A stretch of 50,871 bases of DNA from Chara braunii (GCA_003427395.1 BFEA01000766.1:237069-287939); one strand, 5' to 3'; shown: positions 32,282-42,140, counted from the first letter of the stretch. Notes: generated from the letters alone by a model not told the origin. Program-made: numbers and translations.

Positions 32282-32690
32282 GAATTTTCGACAGCATTTT
32301 CCCACCCCGCATGGGGTAAAAAATGTGCGAAGAGGAAGGAAAGTGCAGGAGGGACACACTAACTTTCAAAATGCCGCAAATTAAAATTTTCAAAAAAAAA
32401 AATAAATAAATAAATAAATAAGGAGGTGGAGGAGAGTGAAGAGAAACTAAGTTTTGGATTTTTTTTTCAAAAATTTTGGCAGCATTTCATTACCCCCATG
32501 GGGTCGAAGTGTGCCGTCAAGAAAAAGACTAAGCAAAATAAGAAGATTTTGCCAGCACTTCGCTACCCCCAAGGGGTCAAGATGTGCTGAAAAAGACTAA
32601 GTATGAAGAAAACGGAAAATTTCGGTAGCACTTCGTTATCCCCAAGGGGTCAAAATGTGCGCCGACAACAAAGAAAGACTAAGTCCTAAC
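32282..32690. repeat. Leader repeat array with ATTTTCGGCAGCA core and GGGG/CCCC hairpins
   Basis: Cores at 32,282, 32,471, 32,544 and 32,616 each read like AATTTCGGTAGCACTTCG. Each is followed by a CCCC-(3-5 bases)-GGGG inverted repeat such as CCCCCAAGGGGTC, then TGTGC and AAAAAGACTAAG. The last three are spaced 73 and 72 bases. The same core type forms the 120-bp array at 640-1200, but without the G/C hairpin. Confidence 0.75.
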
Positions 32691-33933
32691 AAGATATAGA
32701 GGTGCCGCAGAAAATTTCAAATTTTCAGAATAAATAAAATAAATAAAAAAATAAATAAAAAAAATAAGAAAAGAAGTAGGGAATAAGATAATTCAGATTT
32801 TTGGAGGAAAATAAAATTTTACATCAAAGAGAAAGAGAAAAGAAGGAAAAACAGAAAAATTCGGAGTTGGGTGTGGGGGGGGATGGAAAAGTGATGAAGA
32901 AAGAGAGAAAGAAGTGAGAAGAGAAGGAAAAAGGTAAGGTGGGGGATAGGGGAGATGATGGGATAGTAGTTGGGGGAGGGAAGGAGGAGAAGAGGGTGGT
33001 AGAATGGGAGAGAAGGATATGAAAAAGGTGGAGAGGAGTAGATGAGATTAGTGAGAAATGGTGAGTGGGGAGGAGAGGAGAGAAAAAGGTTGTGGAAGAT
33101 GGGTGGAGAGGGAGGGGGGAGTAGAGAGTAATGGTAGAAGAGAGAAAAGGTGATTAGATGATGGGGGAAGAGATAAAGGGGTTGGGAGGTAGTAGGTTAG
33201 TGGAGAGCAATGATACCAGGCTCTTGGTTAGCCAAGAGCAACAAGATCACCAAGATTCAATGGATCTTGGCCTTCAAGCAACCCCTTGGAAGAAGGGGTC
33301 TTCAAACTGCTACAAGCTGCCAGCACGGCAGAAAGATCTGATCAGACTGATCAGCTCTTCCAAGTGGAAAGTTTGGGAGAGATTTTGATCTCTCAAACTC
33401 ACATTCTCCACGTGTAGTGCAGCCCCCTAGCCAGGGGGGTCTTCAAGTGCTGCCACGTGGCACTCTCGTGGCCACGGGGAGGGAGAAAGGAGAGAGAGGG
33501 GAAATCCGTTTTTTGCCAATAACTTTTGACCCGCTGGGCGGAATTTGGCAAAAAAGGATTTGTTGGAAATCTTTTTCGAAGGCGCTTCCAACGAGGTATG
33601 GCGCGACTTCAGCCGCGGCCTCTACAAATAGCACTCGTCAAAAGAACCGAGCGCGCGCAGTTTTGGAGTTGGCAAAAAAACATCGCAATCTTTGAACGAC
33701 CGTAGCTCCAAAACTGGCGCACAAAATTTAACAATCTATAGCTTGTTGGAAGCGGCTCGTCGCGAGCTTTCCAACAAGCTAAAGATGAAAAACTTCTGAC
33801 ACCGGATGCAGAAGTTATGATTAAAAATGTGCACCGGTGTCATAATAAACGTGAAGTGGCGAGTTTTTTTGCTCAAGCCATGTGTGAAATGATGAAGGGG
33901 GTGGATGGGGGAGGGGAGCAGGGAGAAACGCCT
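32691..33933 (-). other. Purine-rich and unassigned leader sequence
   Basis: Bases 32,700-33,160 are A/G-rich without coding potential. From 33,400 to 33,900 the sequence is more complex and includes a duplicated TTCCAACNAG-type phrase (about 33,585 and 33,770), but no known motif. It is the leader next to the primer-binding site. Confidence 0.45.
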
Positions 33934-33945
33934 GCTCTGATACCA
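33934..33945 (-). other. Primer-binding site for initiator Met-tRNA
   Basis: The minus strand reads TGGTATCAGAGC, complementary to the 3' end of plant initiator Met-tRNA, one base after the upstream LTR end (33,947). This fixes the element on the minus strand and marks 33,947-34,277 as the 5' LTR. Confidence 0.9.
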
Positions 33946-33946
33946 G

Positions 33947-34277
33947 TGTGCCGGACCCGCCGGGATGGCGGTCCAACAGGGTGGAGAAGAAGGGTGGACG
34001 AAGGAGGAGGTAGAGATGGAGCTGGAAGGGACAGCGCAACTCCGACGCAGACTCCACACGCACGTACTCCAAGATCTGCAAAAGTGAAGAACGAGGAAAA
34101 ACAGATAACTGCTGGGGTTTACCCCCAGCGGACTGACTGACTAGACTGGACTGGCCTGGTACCGACAGTGGTACCGGGCAGGACTAGAACAGCACACGGC
34201 CTGGTCCCACAGGCCGAACTGGGCAAATAGCCAAATAGGCCCTGGCTGTAGGCCAAGGCGGATGAAGGCCCGCTGCA
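33947..34277 (-). mobile_element. 5' LTR of the 15.2-kb LTR retrotransposon (331 bp)
   Basis: Minus strand TGCAGCGGGCC... to ...TCCGGCACA, matching the LTR at 19,054-19,404 with one 20-base indel and about 15 substitutions by eye. It is followed by the tRNA primer site. The outer flank is TCTGA (34,278-34,282). Confidence 0.93.
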
Positions 34278-34282
34278 TCTGA
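34278..34282. repeat. Target-site duplication TCTGA, right
   Basis: Exact partner of 19,049-19,053. It lies within a Ile-Ser-Asp codon stretch of the interrupted LINE ORF1. Confidence 0.9.
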
Positions 34283-35990
34283 AATGTTGGCTCTGATGAA
34301 ATGAGGTATCTTCTCGGTCTCTTGTGTTGTGACCATGGTTAGAGAGGGTTGGACTGCAATCTGCCATTCACTTTTTTCTGGGTTGAATCGGAAGGGCATG
34401 ATTGGAGTGGCAGGGGAGAGAGAGATGGTGTCGATCTTGGTTGTTACAGCCAGATCTGATGGGTTTTCATCAGCAATTCTGTTCAGGGAGCGGGAGACTT
34501 TTCCTAATTCCTGGTTTTGTTCTTCCAGGTGTCTTGTTTGCCTCTCGAGAATGGTAATTTGTTTCCTCTTCTCCTTCTTCTAGTTGCTGGTTTGGCCGAT
34601 TAGATCTTTGGCGAGTGCTTTCATTTTCTCTTCCTTTGATGCTTGTTCGCCTTGTCCTTTTGACCCCGTGGTGGTGTCAATCTCCTGCTGTGACTTTTCC
34701 TTGTCATTGCAAAGGTAAGAGATTGGCCATTCAGTTGGTTTTGTGTTAGAGGTGCTCGCCATGATCTCCATCCCTTCTTCATTCTTGTCTACGTATTGTA
34801 GAGCAAGGAGTTCTGAGAAGGTATTCTCACCTTGCAGTGCATCGTAAGGATTTGGGGAAGTTGGAAATCCGGTCAGAATGTCTGAGCTTGCAGTCTTTTG
34901 GAGGCTGCTGATGTGCCTGGCGTGGGCCAGTCGGATTTCCATGTCCAGATCTCGACGTGATTTCAGTGAGTTGATGTACTCGTCAAGCCACTCCATAGAA
35001 TTGGAAGAGTCGTCTTCCATGTCCGTGTCCTGGTTGTCCTCTACTGTCCTTGTGGGCGGGGATGTGTCGAGCTGCATGTCGTTGGACTTGTCGCCTGATG
35101 ACCCTTTCACTTCCCTGAACTTTTTCATGGACGGTGGTTTGTCTGATCCTTTGGTTTCTTCTTCATCGCCTCTGAGTTTTCTTTTCGATTGGCCTGAATT
35201 TCCTTTGTTGTACCTGTCGCTGTTCTTTGTTTCCAGAGCCCCTCTGTGCTGCAGAATCTCGAGGTATGATTTTTCTGCTTCCCTTCCAATGCTGTGGACT
35301 TCGCTGAGGATCTGATTTTTGTGCATTGTCTGTTCAAGGTGAGCAGCGTTTCCAAGTGTGAAATTATCGTACCTGTGTGTTGTCTTGTCGTACCTTTTCC
35401 ACCTGCTTGCCATCTACTTCCAAGAGGGAACACATCCGGTTTGCATGCTGGTTCGGCTTCTGACAGGGTCCATATCCACGCTGGGGTTTCTTTCAGGTCA
35501 TCAAAGACCCAACCTGCGTATGCTGGATCGTTGATGATCCAGATGCCCTTCAATGCTTCGGCTTCCACCGGCATTGAAGGGTGCAGCCTTTTCCCGTCCC
35601 CTTTCTGTTGTTCAGGGGGCAAAGGGGATCATTTCCCATGTGCCCTTTGATTCTGCATCTGAAGCACATGGGGTTTGCTTTCGTGGAGATGTACACTGTT
35701 TGAATTTGGTGGCCCATTCTGAAGAACCATTTGTCTGGGAGCTCAGGCGGGTTGCTTGCTTTGAGCTCCACGCATGCAATCCTCCGGTTGTAGGTCTGAA
35801 TCTTTTGTTTCTGTGGGGTGCCCAGTCCTCGACGGAGGGTTCCATTTAGGAGATGTCTCAGACTCTTGGATCTGGGCTGTGAATGTTTGTTTAGGTGGCG
35901 GCCAGCATTTTCCTTCTCTCTTCCTTCTTTGCCCTTTCCTCCGTGATTTTGGCTACAGCCTGCTCTGCGTCTTTGCCCAGCCATTCCTCT
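34278..35990 (-). pseudogene. LINE ORF1, N-terminal and central part (5' of the LTR insertion)
   Basis: The first frame (to about 35,620) holds ELPDKWFFRMGHQIQTVYIS and a zinc knuckle MCFRCRIKGHMGNDPLCP (C-x2-C-x4-H-x5-C), as in plant L1 ORF1 proteins. After a frameshift near 35,620 it continues (AYAGWVFDDLKETPAWIW). After another near 35,410 comes an acidic, charged region in frame 35413, which passes a TAG at 34,580 into a coiled-coil-like ITILERQTRHLEEQNQEL segment and on to HFIRANISD at the LTR. The 5' limit near 36,010 is where Ty3/gypsy RT homology begins. Confidence 0.75.
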
Positions 35991-35994
35991 CAAA

Positions 35995-36290
35995 GGAGGA
36001 ACTCTTCTGTTTCTTGAACGCAGATGTACAGTCTTTGTCCCATTTCCATACAGTTTCCTTCCTTTGTAATCTGCGCAATGGTGTACCGATAGACATAAAG
36101 TTCCTGACAAACTTTCTACAACAATTGGTCAGTCCTAAGAATGAAAGGAGTTATGTCATCGTGTGTGGTTTTTGGCCAGTCCCTAATAGCTGGAATCGTC
36201 TGATTTCCTGTCTGCATCTTCATCAACTACATGTCCGAGATACAAAATTTAGCGCTTGGCCCATTCACACTACTACAGTTCTAAACTAAT
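35995..36290 (-). pseudogene. Ty3/gypsy RT fragment, 5' partner of the 7.1-7.7 kb remnant
   Basis: Translated across frames, the minus strand gives CEWAKR.ILYLGHVVDEDAD (36,277-36,205, with stop codons), then SFLGLTNCCRKFVRNFMSIG, then TVWKWDKDCTSAFKKQK. This is the classic RT thumb-to-connection order of Ty3/gypsy. Homology ends near 36,020, just where the remnant at 7,684 picks up (..ALKIADLSLPF). Only a few residues appear to be missing between them, so both are probably one element split by the nest of insertions. Confidence 0.75.
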
Positions 36291-37260
36291 GCTGTCTGTT
36301 AGGTGTTAACCTTCCCCTATCAGAGATACATAAGCACATGGACAAAGACTTGCACTCCGCACTCCAACGGACACGCAAATGGGCATTCATAAATGATCAG
36401 CAGGACACCAGACTCAGAAAACGCAGCAAAACAGACTCAGATTCGGAAAATCTCAGCAAAGCGGATGAAAGGACAGCAGCTTCTCAGAAAAGTGCACATT
36501 CCTCGGCCTGCAGCTAAGACACCGCATTCCAAGTGTAAAAAGAGACCGTGTACTGCATAGTCATGACAGCAATGTACTGCCCAACCCACCCCCAAAAGGA
36601 GCGTTACTCACTAGCACGTTTCGCCCAAGGAGGCTTGCAACCATTTTGGGACCCATTGCCAAACACAGGTCATACTTCCATTTACTTTTTTACTCCCTAA
36701 GAAGAGTGGCTAGTGCCTCATAACCTGTTCATCACTGATGGTTACATACGTGCACCATTCACCCACCTGGCAGGCAGCCCACCTCCTCTGTCAAGGCAGC
36801 AAACATATGGCAAGGAATAAGCACATTAGAAAAAAAGAGTCAGTGTCCCAACAGACCGTCTAATGGTTGCCAGTGAGCAATTTGGACTATGCATCACTGA
36901 AAAAAGGGACAGCCTTGATGTACACCCTCATAACACGATGTAATTAGTTTCCATCACCTCTACCATGTATACTATTGAAACGGTTTTCACCTTTCTGCGG
37001 TCACAGATGCGGGCCCTAGAGTTCGATCCCCAGACCTTACCTTGCCCCTGTACAGTATCGAGTTGACCCCCGAGTGTTTGCCCGTGACCTGTAGAGCATG
37101 GTTCATCAGATCAAATACACTCACAGAATAATTGGAGATACCACAAGCGAATACCATATAACCTAGGTGGCTACAAGTAGAATAAGCAATAACCCTTCAG
37201 GGGTTCGATCTGTAGGTCTGTCGAGTAGGGGTCACAGCTCTGTAGAGGTCGTAAATGTAG
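36291..37260. other. No gene seen
   Basis: Neither strand shows a recognised domain. Bases 36,994-37,020 include GAGTTCGATCCCC, which resembles a tRNA T-arm, but no matching D-arm is found upstream. Confidence 0.5.
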
Positions 37261-37265
37261 GTGTT

Positions 37266-37326
37266 CTGAGAGGTCAAGGTCGTAGCTGCTACAGTCCTGA
37301 GAGGTCAAGGTCGTAGCTGCTACAGT
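37266..37326. repeat. 31-bp direct repeat, two copies
   Basis: CTGAGAGGTCAAGGTCGTAG plus ten more bases is present exactly at 37,266-37,295 and 37,297-37,326. A more diverged relative (TAGAGGTCGTAAATGTAGG) precedes it. Confidence 0.95.
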
Positions 37327-38470
37327 ACTCGAAAGGCCAAGTCCACAGACTTCCGGAAGGTCCAGAAGTGGCCTTTCGAAAGTGTCTCACGTTTAGGCAA
37401 AGGCAAGTGGGCAAGTGGTGGAGTCCAACTTCGATGAGTCAGCGGTACCCAGTCCCAGTCTCACTTTGCACAGTCAGCAAGTACCATGAGGGACTGTGCA
37501 CCATGGGCCCGGTGGAAAGGGGGCAGACCAACCAGTTACAGAAGTATAAATCAAGAGGCAGCGCCCAGCCATTCATTCATTTGCTGTGTAAGCCATGCGG
37601 AAGGGCTGCTACAGCATCTTGTGCGAAGGTGGTCTGCAGGTTGCCCGAAGGCGAAGTGGGCTGAAGAGCGAGACCGTAGCCATAGCCGGTAGTGGTAGAG
37701 CGGCCATAGCCGCGACAGGAAGAAGATAGGTTTAGTGCGTGTCTGTCGCGGTATTCAAGGTGATCCAGAGTTGAGTATGTGCGAAGGGTGGTGTTGGACA
37801 CAGTGACGAGAGTCGAGTGCGCAGGTGCTGAAGCGCCATAGTTTGTTGGAGCGATTTTGCATCTGAATTGTGTTCTCGTTTCCATACCTCTGAGCTTTGA
37901 GTGGGCGCGAAGCGCCAGTGTGAATCGCCATCTGTTTGCATGTATGTAAAGTGGAAACCACCATGCTCCCCATCCAGCTCAGTGCAGCGCAGCTCGGCTA
38001 TGGCTGCCTGCTCTCCCTGCTCGCCCGTGAGCGCGTGGGCCTGGCCAGCGTTTAGCGCAGCATGCAGCCAGTGCCCGAATGCCAAATGCGAGGGCAGGCA
38101 CTTTCCTAAATTGAAGTGGCCTGGCTGTGCTGGGCCCCTGCCCAGAAGCTTCCGGTAGGCCCTGAGAGGCTGAGCCCCGGTCCAAACAAATCAGGCCCAG
38201 GGCCTGTGACGGTTGCCTGTGCCCAACTGCCTGCAGCCTGTGTTCGGCACATGTTGTGTATCTGGCCCAGGGCCTGCATTGGTTACGTACGAAAAAGGCA
38301 GTCAGGGCCTGGGCACTCTCAACCAACTGGCGCTGCACAACTGCCTGAATTTCCCAGTTGTGTGGTGGCCAAAAAAAAATAGGCCTCTTGGCCTTGGTCG
38401 GCCCCCCCTTCACTTAGGGCAGCCGACAGTGCTGCTTGCAGGCCCAAAAAGGGGCTTGTCGGGGCCTTAT
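37327..38470. other. No recognisable gene; GC-rich sequence with CAGGCCC motifs
   Basis: Frames on both strands overlap and contain no known motif. From 38,100 the sequence holds repeated short words such as GGCCCAGGGCCTG (38,186, 38,267) without a clean period. Confidence 0.4.
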
Positions 38471-38477
38471 GCCTCGC

Positions 38478-38665
38478 AACATACTTTTTTTCAGTTTTTC
38501 TTTTTTTTATTCTTCTGCATAACGTACTTTTTTTTCAGTTTTTTTTTTTCAGTTTATTCTTCTGCATAACATACTTTTTTTTCAGTTTTTTTTTTTTTTC
38601 TTTCAGTTTATTCTTCTGCATAACATACTTCTTTTCAGTTTTTTTTTTTTTTTTTTTTTTTTTTG
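38478..38665. repeat. T-rich tandem repeat with TTATTCTTCTGCATAACATAC
   Basis: Units joining a CTTCTGCATAACATAC phrase to TTTTTTTCAG and a T run recur at about 38,511, 38,556 and 38,609, with spacing near 45-55. The array runs into a 24-base T run. Confidence 0.85.
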
Positions 38666-38945
38666 AGCTGGGACTTTTTTGGTCCTTGCACCGCCGGGCC
38701 ACCCATGCAAACAAGGTGGCCCCGGCAGTCCGGCTGGTAGCCTAGCTTTTTGGATTAAAATAATGAGAACCGATCGAATTGAACTTTGTAGCCTAGCTTT
38801 CTGCATAAAATACTTTCTTTTTGCTGGGACCTTCTTTGGCCCTTGCACCGCTGGGCCGCCCATGCAAACAAGGTGGCCCGGGTGGCCCAGCTGGTAGCCT
38901 AGCTTTTTGGATTAAACTAATGAAAACCGATGGAATTGAACTTTG
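38666..38945. repeat. ~155-bp direct duplication
   Basis: GCTGGGAC..TTTGG.CCTTGCACCGC..GGGCC.CCCATGCAAACAAGGTGGCCC to CTTTTTGGATTAAA.TAATGA.AACCGAT.GAATTGAACTTTG is present at about 38,668-38,787 and 38,823-38,944, with about 90% match by eye. The two are joined by a TAGCCTAGCTTTCTGCATAA link that itself echoes the repeat. Confidence 0.85.
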
Positions 38946-39059
38946 AAGTCCTCGCCCCCTTGTTTGGGCCGCAAGGGATGGAGGTGAGTGCCATTTGGGC
39001 TTTTGAATGTTGAGAGAAGGGGAGGCGGTTTAAGTGGGGGTAGGTTGATGGATGGTAGT

Positions 39060-39180
39060 CATCCATGCTGCTTGCATCTTTAGGCGAGATGGACGGTAGG
39101 AGGGCATAGCAGCAATAGAGATGGTGGCTCTGTTTTTATAAGTCTTGGCGGAGTGGGGAGTTTCTCAGTGGAGATGTTGC
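39060..39180 (+). repeat. Dispersed repeat, copy 1 of 3
   Basis: The phrase AGCAATAGAGATGGTGGCTC, then TATAAGTCTTGGCGGAGTGGGGAG, recurs with changes at 40,600 and 42,075. The copies are imperfect, and the element borders are not defined. Confidence 0.7.
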
Positions 39181-39699
39181 TGTGGTGTGTCACTCAACAT
39201 TCTGTTAGTCCGTGTCATGATGTTTGATTGTTGAAACGTCTATAGGTTGCAGAACTGTTTTCATGATTTTTCATGAGTTTTTATACTTTCTGGTAATAGT
39301 GTGTGGTAGGCCAGAGAGGGGTGGGGTTGTGGTGTTTGGGTTTCCGTGGTGTGCCCAGTAGCTCATCTGTTACCTCGGTGACTCTGTCACTTTCAGCGAC
39401 CCACAGATGGCCGATGCCAGAGAGACATTGGCCGGTGATGGGGTAAGGTTGCACTGCCCTGTGACCTGATGCTAGATGGCAGTACGGGGCCTGGGGAGCT
39501 GCCGTGGGGGCATTTCCAGTGGCCATAGGACGGCCGAGGCCAGAACTACGCTGGCCGGGGCTGGGGCGAGGTTGCGGGTGTGACTACCATCCAACAACCT
39601 ATGCTTGTTGGGGGTGTGGGGCCTGGTAGAGAGATTTGGGAAGTGGCTGCGTTGGCGGAGGTTCGTTTTTATCTGTTGGCCCGTGTTGGGTACTTTTTG

Positions 39700-39701
39700 G
39701 G

Positions 39702-39739
<38 letters not shown>

Positions 39740-39745
39740 TTTTTC
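39700..39745. repeat. (CTTT)n microsatellite, unit 1
   Basis: About ten CTTT repeats ending in T-rich sequence. The partner tract in unit 2 is at about 40,190-40,237 with a longer T run. Confidence 0.95.
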
Positions 39746-40188
39746 TTTTTGAAAGGAAACATGACCTCCAGTTAGGCAGGTTGTTGTAGAGACTGGCTAC
39801 TAGGCATAGGACAGGCCTGCCAGCACCTGACCATTTGATCATCCTGATGTATTGCCTAACTGGTCCCCTATGTGTCACCTTCAGCGACCCACAGATGGCC
39901 GATGCCAGAGCGACGTTGGCCGGTGATGGGGTAAGGTTGCACTGCCCTGTGACCTGATGCTAGGTGGCAGTACGAGGCCTGGGGAGCTGCCGTGGGGGCA
40001 TTTCCAGTGGCCATAGGACAGCCGAGGCCAGAACCACGCTGGCCGGAGCTGGGGCAAGGTTGCGGGTGTGACTACCATCCAACAACCTATGCTTGTTGGG
40101 GGTGTGGGGCCTATAGAGAGCTTTGGGAAGTGGCTCCGTTGGCGGAGGTTCGTTTTTATCTGTTGGCCCCTGTTGGGTACTTTTTGGG

Positions 40189-40189
<1 letters not shown>

Positions 40190-40219
<30 letters not shown>

Positions 40220-40237
40220 TTTTTTTTTTTTTTTTTT
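40190..40237. repeat. (CTTT)n and poly-T, unit 2
   Basis: About seven CTTT repeats run into a T run of about 18, at the same place as in unit 1. The T run is longer here, showing change after the duplication. Confidence 0.95.
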
Positions 40238-40546
40238 AAAGGAAACATGACCTTTCAAACTTTTTTGTCTTTTTTTCTTTTCTTAAGTCCAGGTTGTTGT
40301 AGAGACTGGCTACTAGGCATATGACAGGCCTGCCAGCACCTGACCATTTGATCATCCTGATGTATTGCCTAACTGGTCCCCTATGAGACACCCTCGCACC
40401 CTTACTCATCACCACGATCCCTGGCGCACCGATGGCTATGGTAACTGCTTGCCCCAGCTTACTTCCCCTTGTTGAGGGTGCAGGGGGTGTTCATTTGTAA
40501 CATTCTCTGCCTGATTTTGGGTAAGCGGGGCATATGGGATCGTTGG

Positions 40547-40680
40547 TAGGTTGTAACATGTTCTGATAGTGTGTTTCTGCCGTCAGGATGGTTGGATGGC
40601 GCAGCAGCAATAGAGATGGTGGCTCTGTTGTATTAAATCTTGTTGGAATGGGAGTAGAGGGGTACGAGGGTGGTTCAGCT
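40547..40680 (+). repeat. Dispersed repeat, copy 2 of 3
   Basis: Contains GTAACATGTTCTGATAGTG, then AGCAATAGAGATGGTGGCTC, as in copies at 39,060 and 42,020. Confidence 0.7.
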
Positions 40681-41100
40681 TGGGTGCAGAAATCCGTTCT
40701 CTCAGCTTTTGTGTGGTGTTATGTTTGGAGTTATTATGTAGGAAACTTCGTTACGGATGCAAGGGCAGAAGGTAAATGCCATTAGGATCTGGAGGAGGAG
40801 GGGGTTCATGGGAGCTGTGGCATACTGATACCACACGGGCCCCAGTTAGGGCCCGGTTCTGTAATAGGCACAGTTTAGGCCTAGGTACCAGGTCACGACG
40901 GTCCCACCTAGGTCCAGGTAGGCCTAGGAACCGTCCGTTCAGTTTAGGGTCCAGTAGGCCAGGTACCGGTCCATCGGTAGCCCAGCCGGCGGCGCAGTTT
41001 TGGCGCCCACTTTTCAGATTCCGAAATCGGATCTGAACCGTTGGGCCTGATCAACGGTCCAGATTCGAAGGCCCTCAGTAGGACTGAGGCCGACCCAGCA

Positions 41101-41108
41101 CTATATCA
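41101..41108 (+). promoter_or_regulatory. Possible TATA box of an LTR-like promoter
   Basis: CTATATCA precedes the region that is conserved between the two LTR-like copies, as a TATA box would precede the R region. Inferred from position only. Confidence 0.35.
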
Positions 41109-41389
41109 GCTGGGTACCAGCCTCAGTCGGTAGGTTAGTAGAGGACAGGAGGTTAGTCTTCAGGATTAGCACAGCGCTTCAGCGTTAGCAGGATTAACGC
41201 AGCGCAGCAGCGTTAGTACGAGCAGCGAGGAGAGACGCGCGCAGCGGCGAGGAGGAACCAGTGCAGCAGTTGGAACAGCGCCAGCCAACAGCCCAGCCCG
41301 CAGCCCAGCGCCAGCCTCCTGCAGCGCCATAGCTACCGGGTCAGGTACCAGGGAGGAAGGCCTTGCCTTCTCTCCCTCTTCCTCCTCCA

Positions 41390-41393
<4 letters not shown>

Positions 41394-41424
<31 letters not shown>
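41394..41424. repeat. (CT)n microsatellite
   Basis: A CT run of about 31 bases at the same relative position as the CT/CTT tract at 1-83, before the conserved block. Confidence 0.95.
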
Positions 41425-41428
<4 letters not shown>

Positions 41429-42015
41429 CTACCTTCTAAGTCTAAGTCTACTCCTGGGTTCTCCTACTGGACTACTACGAGTATGAAGGATGGTGACGAG
41501 TTCTGATGACATTGGAGACAGCGACATTGAGACTGTAGGTTGAGGACAACTCTTGGGATCTGATTTCATCTTCTTCTGAAGAAGTACCTTGACATTGTGA
41601 GATCGATATCTGAGACGCTGTGAGACTCTGTGTTCGCGACATTTCGGATTTGCGCTACTCTTGACAGTACAAGATACTACTTTGGAAATATCGAGTTGAC
41701 GTCATCTTCCCTCTCCTCCTCCCTTCGTCTCTCTTCTCCCTCCATTCGTCCGTGTACGATCTCAGACCCTGGCCTTTCATCTATGTCCAAGGCCAGGGCT
41801 TTCACACCACTGATGCATGATTGAGAGTGTTTGAGTGCAGTCCAAGTCAGGTCAGAGTCAGTCCATGGGTATCAACTCTTCTGCTGTATTTGTATTAACT
41901 CTGTATTATCTGGTCGGTTCTGGGAATCTGCGCCATACTTATGACTGTGTTTCACGAGTATGGAACAGGAGCACCCTTCGCCACATCCAGGCTAAGTGGG
42001 TGTGTGTGTTTGCAG

Positions 42016-42140
42016 GATAGGATGTAACACGTTCTGACAGTGCATTAGTGCCATCAGCATGGTTGGAGGATACAGCTGCCACAGAGATGGTGGCTCTGTT
42101 GTGATAAGTCTTGCCAGAGTGGGGAGTGTAGGGGAGAGGG
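42016..42140 (+). repeat. Dispersed repeat, copy 3 of 3
   Basis: GATGTAACACGTTCTGACAG, then ACAGAGATGGTGGCTCTG and ATAAGTCTTGCCAGAGTGGGG match copies at 40,547 and 39,060. It starts right after the LTR-like segment. Confidence 0.7.

Larger units (their letters stand above)
19054..34277 (-). mobile_element. 15.2-kb Ty3/gypsy-type LTR retrotransposon nested in a LINE ORF1
   Basis: The element is bounded by direct LTRs (33,947-34,277 and 19,054-19,404), flanked by TCTGA on both sides, with a tRNA-iMet primer-binding site next to the upstream LTR. Reading on the minus strand it contains an AT-rich leader with a 72-bp repeat array, a gag-like region (32,014-31,256), tandem arrays and a gap (27.0-31.0 kb), a second gag followed by pol with chromodomain (26.48-20.35 kb), and ~950 non-coding bases. 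Two gag-like regions suggest either an additional ORF before gag or a nested or recombinant structure. Confidence 0.85.
39385..40386. repeat. ~490-513-bp tandem duplication
   Basis: Unit 1 is 39,385-39,873 and unit 2 is 39,874 to about 40,386, both starting GTCAC(T/C)TTCAGCGACCCACAG and ending at TTGCCTAACTGGTCCCCTATG. Mismatches are few. Each unit carries a (CTTT)n/poly-T tract; unit 2 also has about 45 extra bases after it. Reading frames inside are not maintained between copies, and no domain is visible. Confidence 0.93.
40828..42015 (+). mobile_element. LTR-like segment, copy 2, with TATA box and conserved hairpins
   Basis: The segment begins TGATACCACACGGGCC and ends GTGTGTTTGCA, so TG..CA ends are possible, though no target duplication was found. 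It has a TATA-like CTATATCA at 41,101, about 290 bases of downstream sequence, a CT microsatellite (41,394-41,424) and a region that parallels 84-600. Hairpins lie at 41,033-41,067 (CCGTTG..CAACGG), 41,761-41,793 (CCCTGGCCTT..AAGGCCAGGG) and about 41,933-41,967 (CATACT..AGTATG). It is likely an LTR (U3-R-U5) of a family also present at the left window edge. Confidence 0.45.

Noticed and set aside
36994-37020. tRNA T-arm-like GAGTTCGATCCCC
   Set aside because: No D-arm or A box at the right distance upstream and no closing acceptor stem.
40829-40837. Second primer-binding site (minus strand TGGTATCAG)
   Set aside because: Matches only nine bases of the site and does not follow a CA LTR end; the same bases also serve as the TG start of the plus-strand LTR-like segment.
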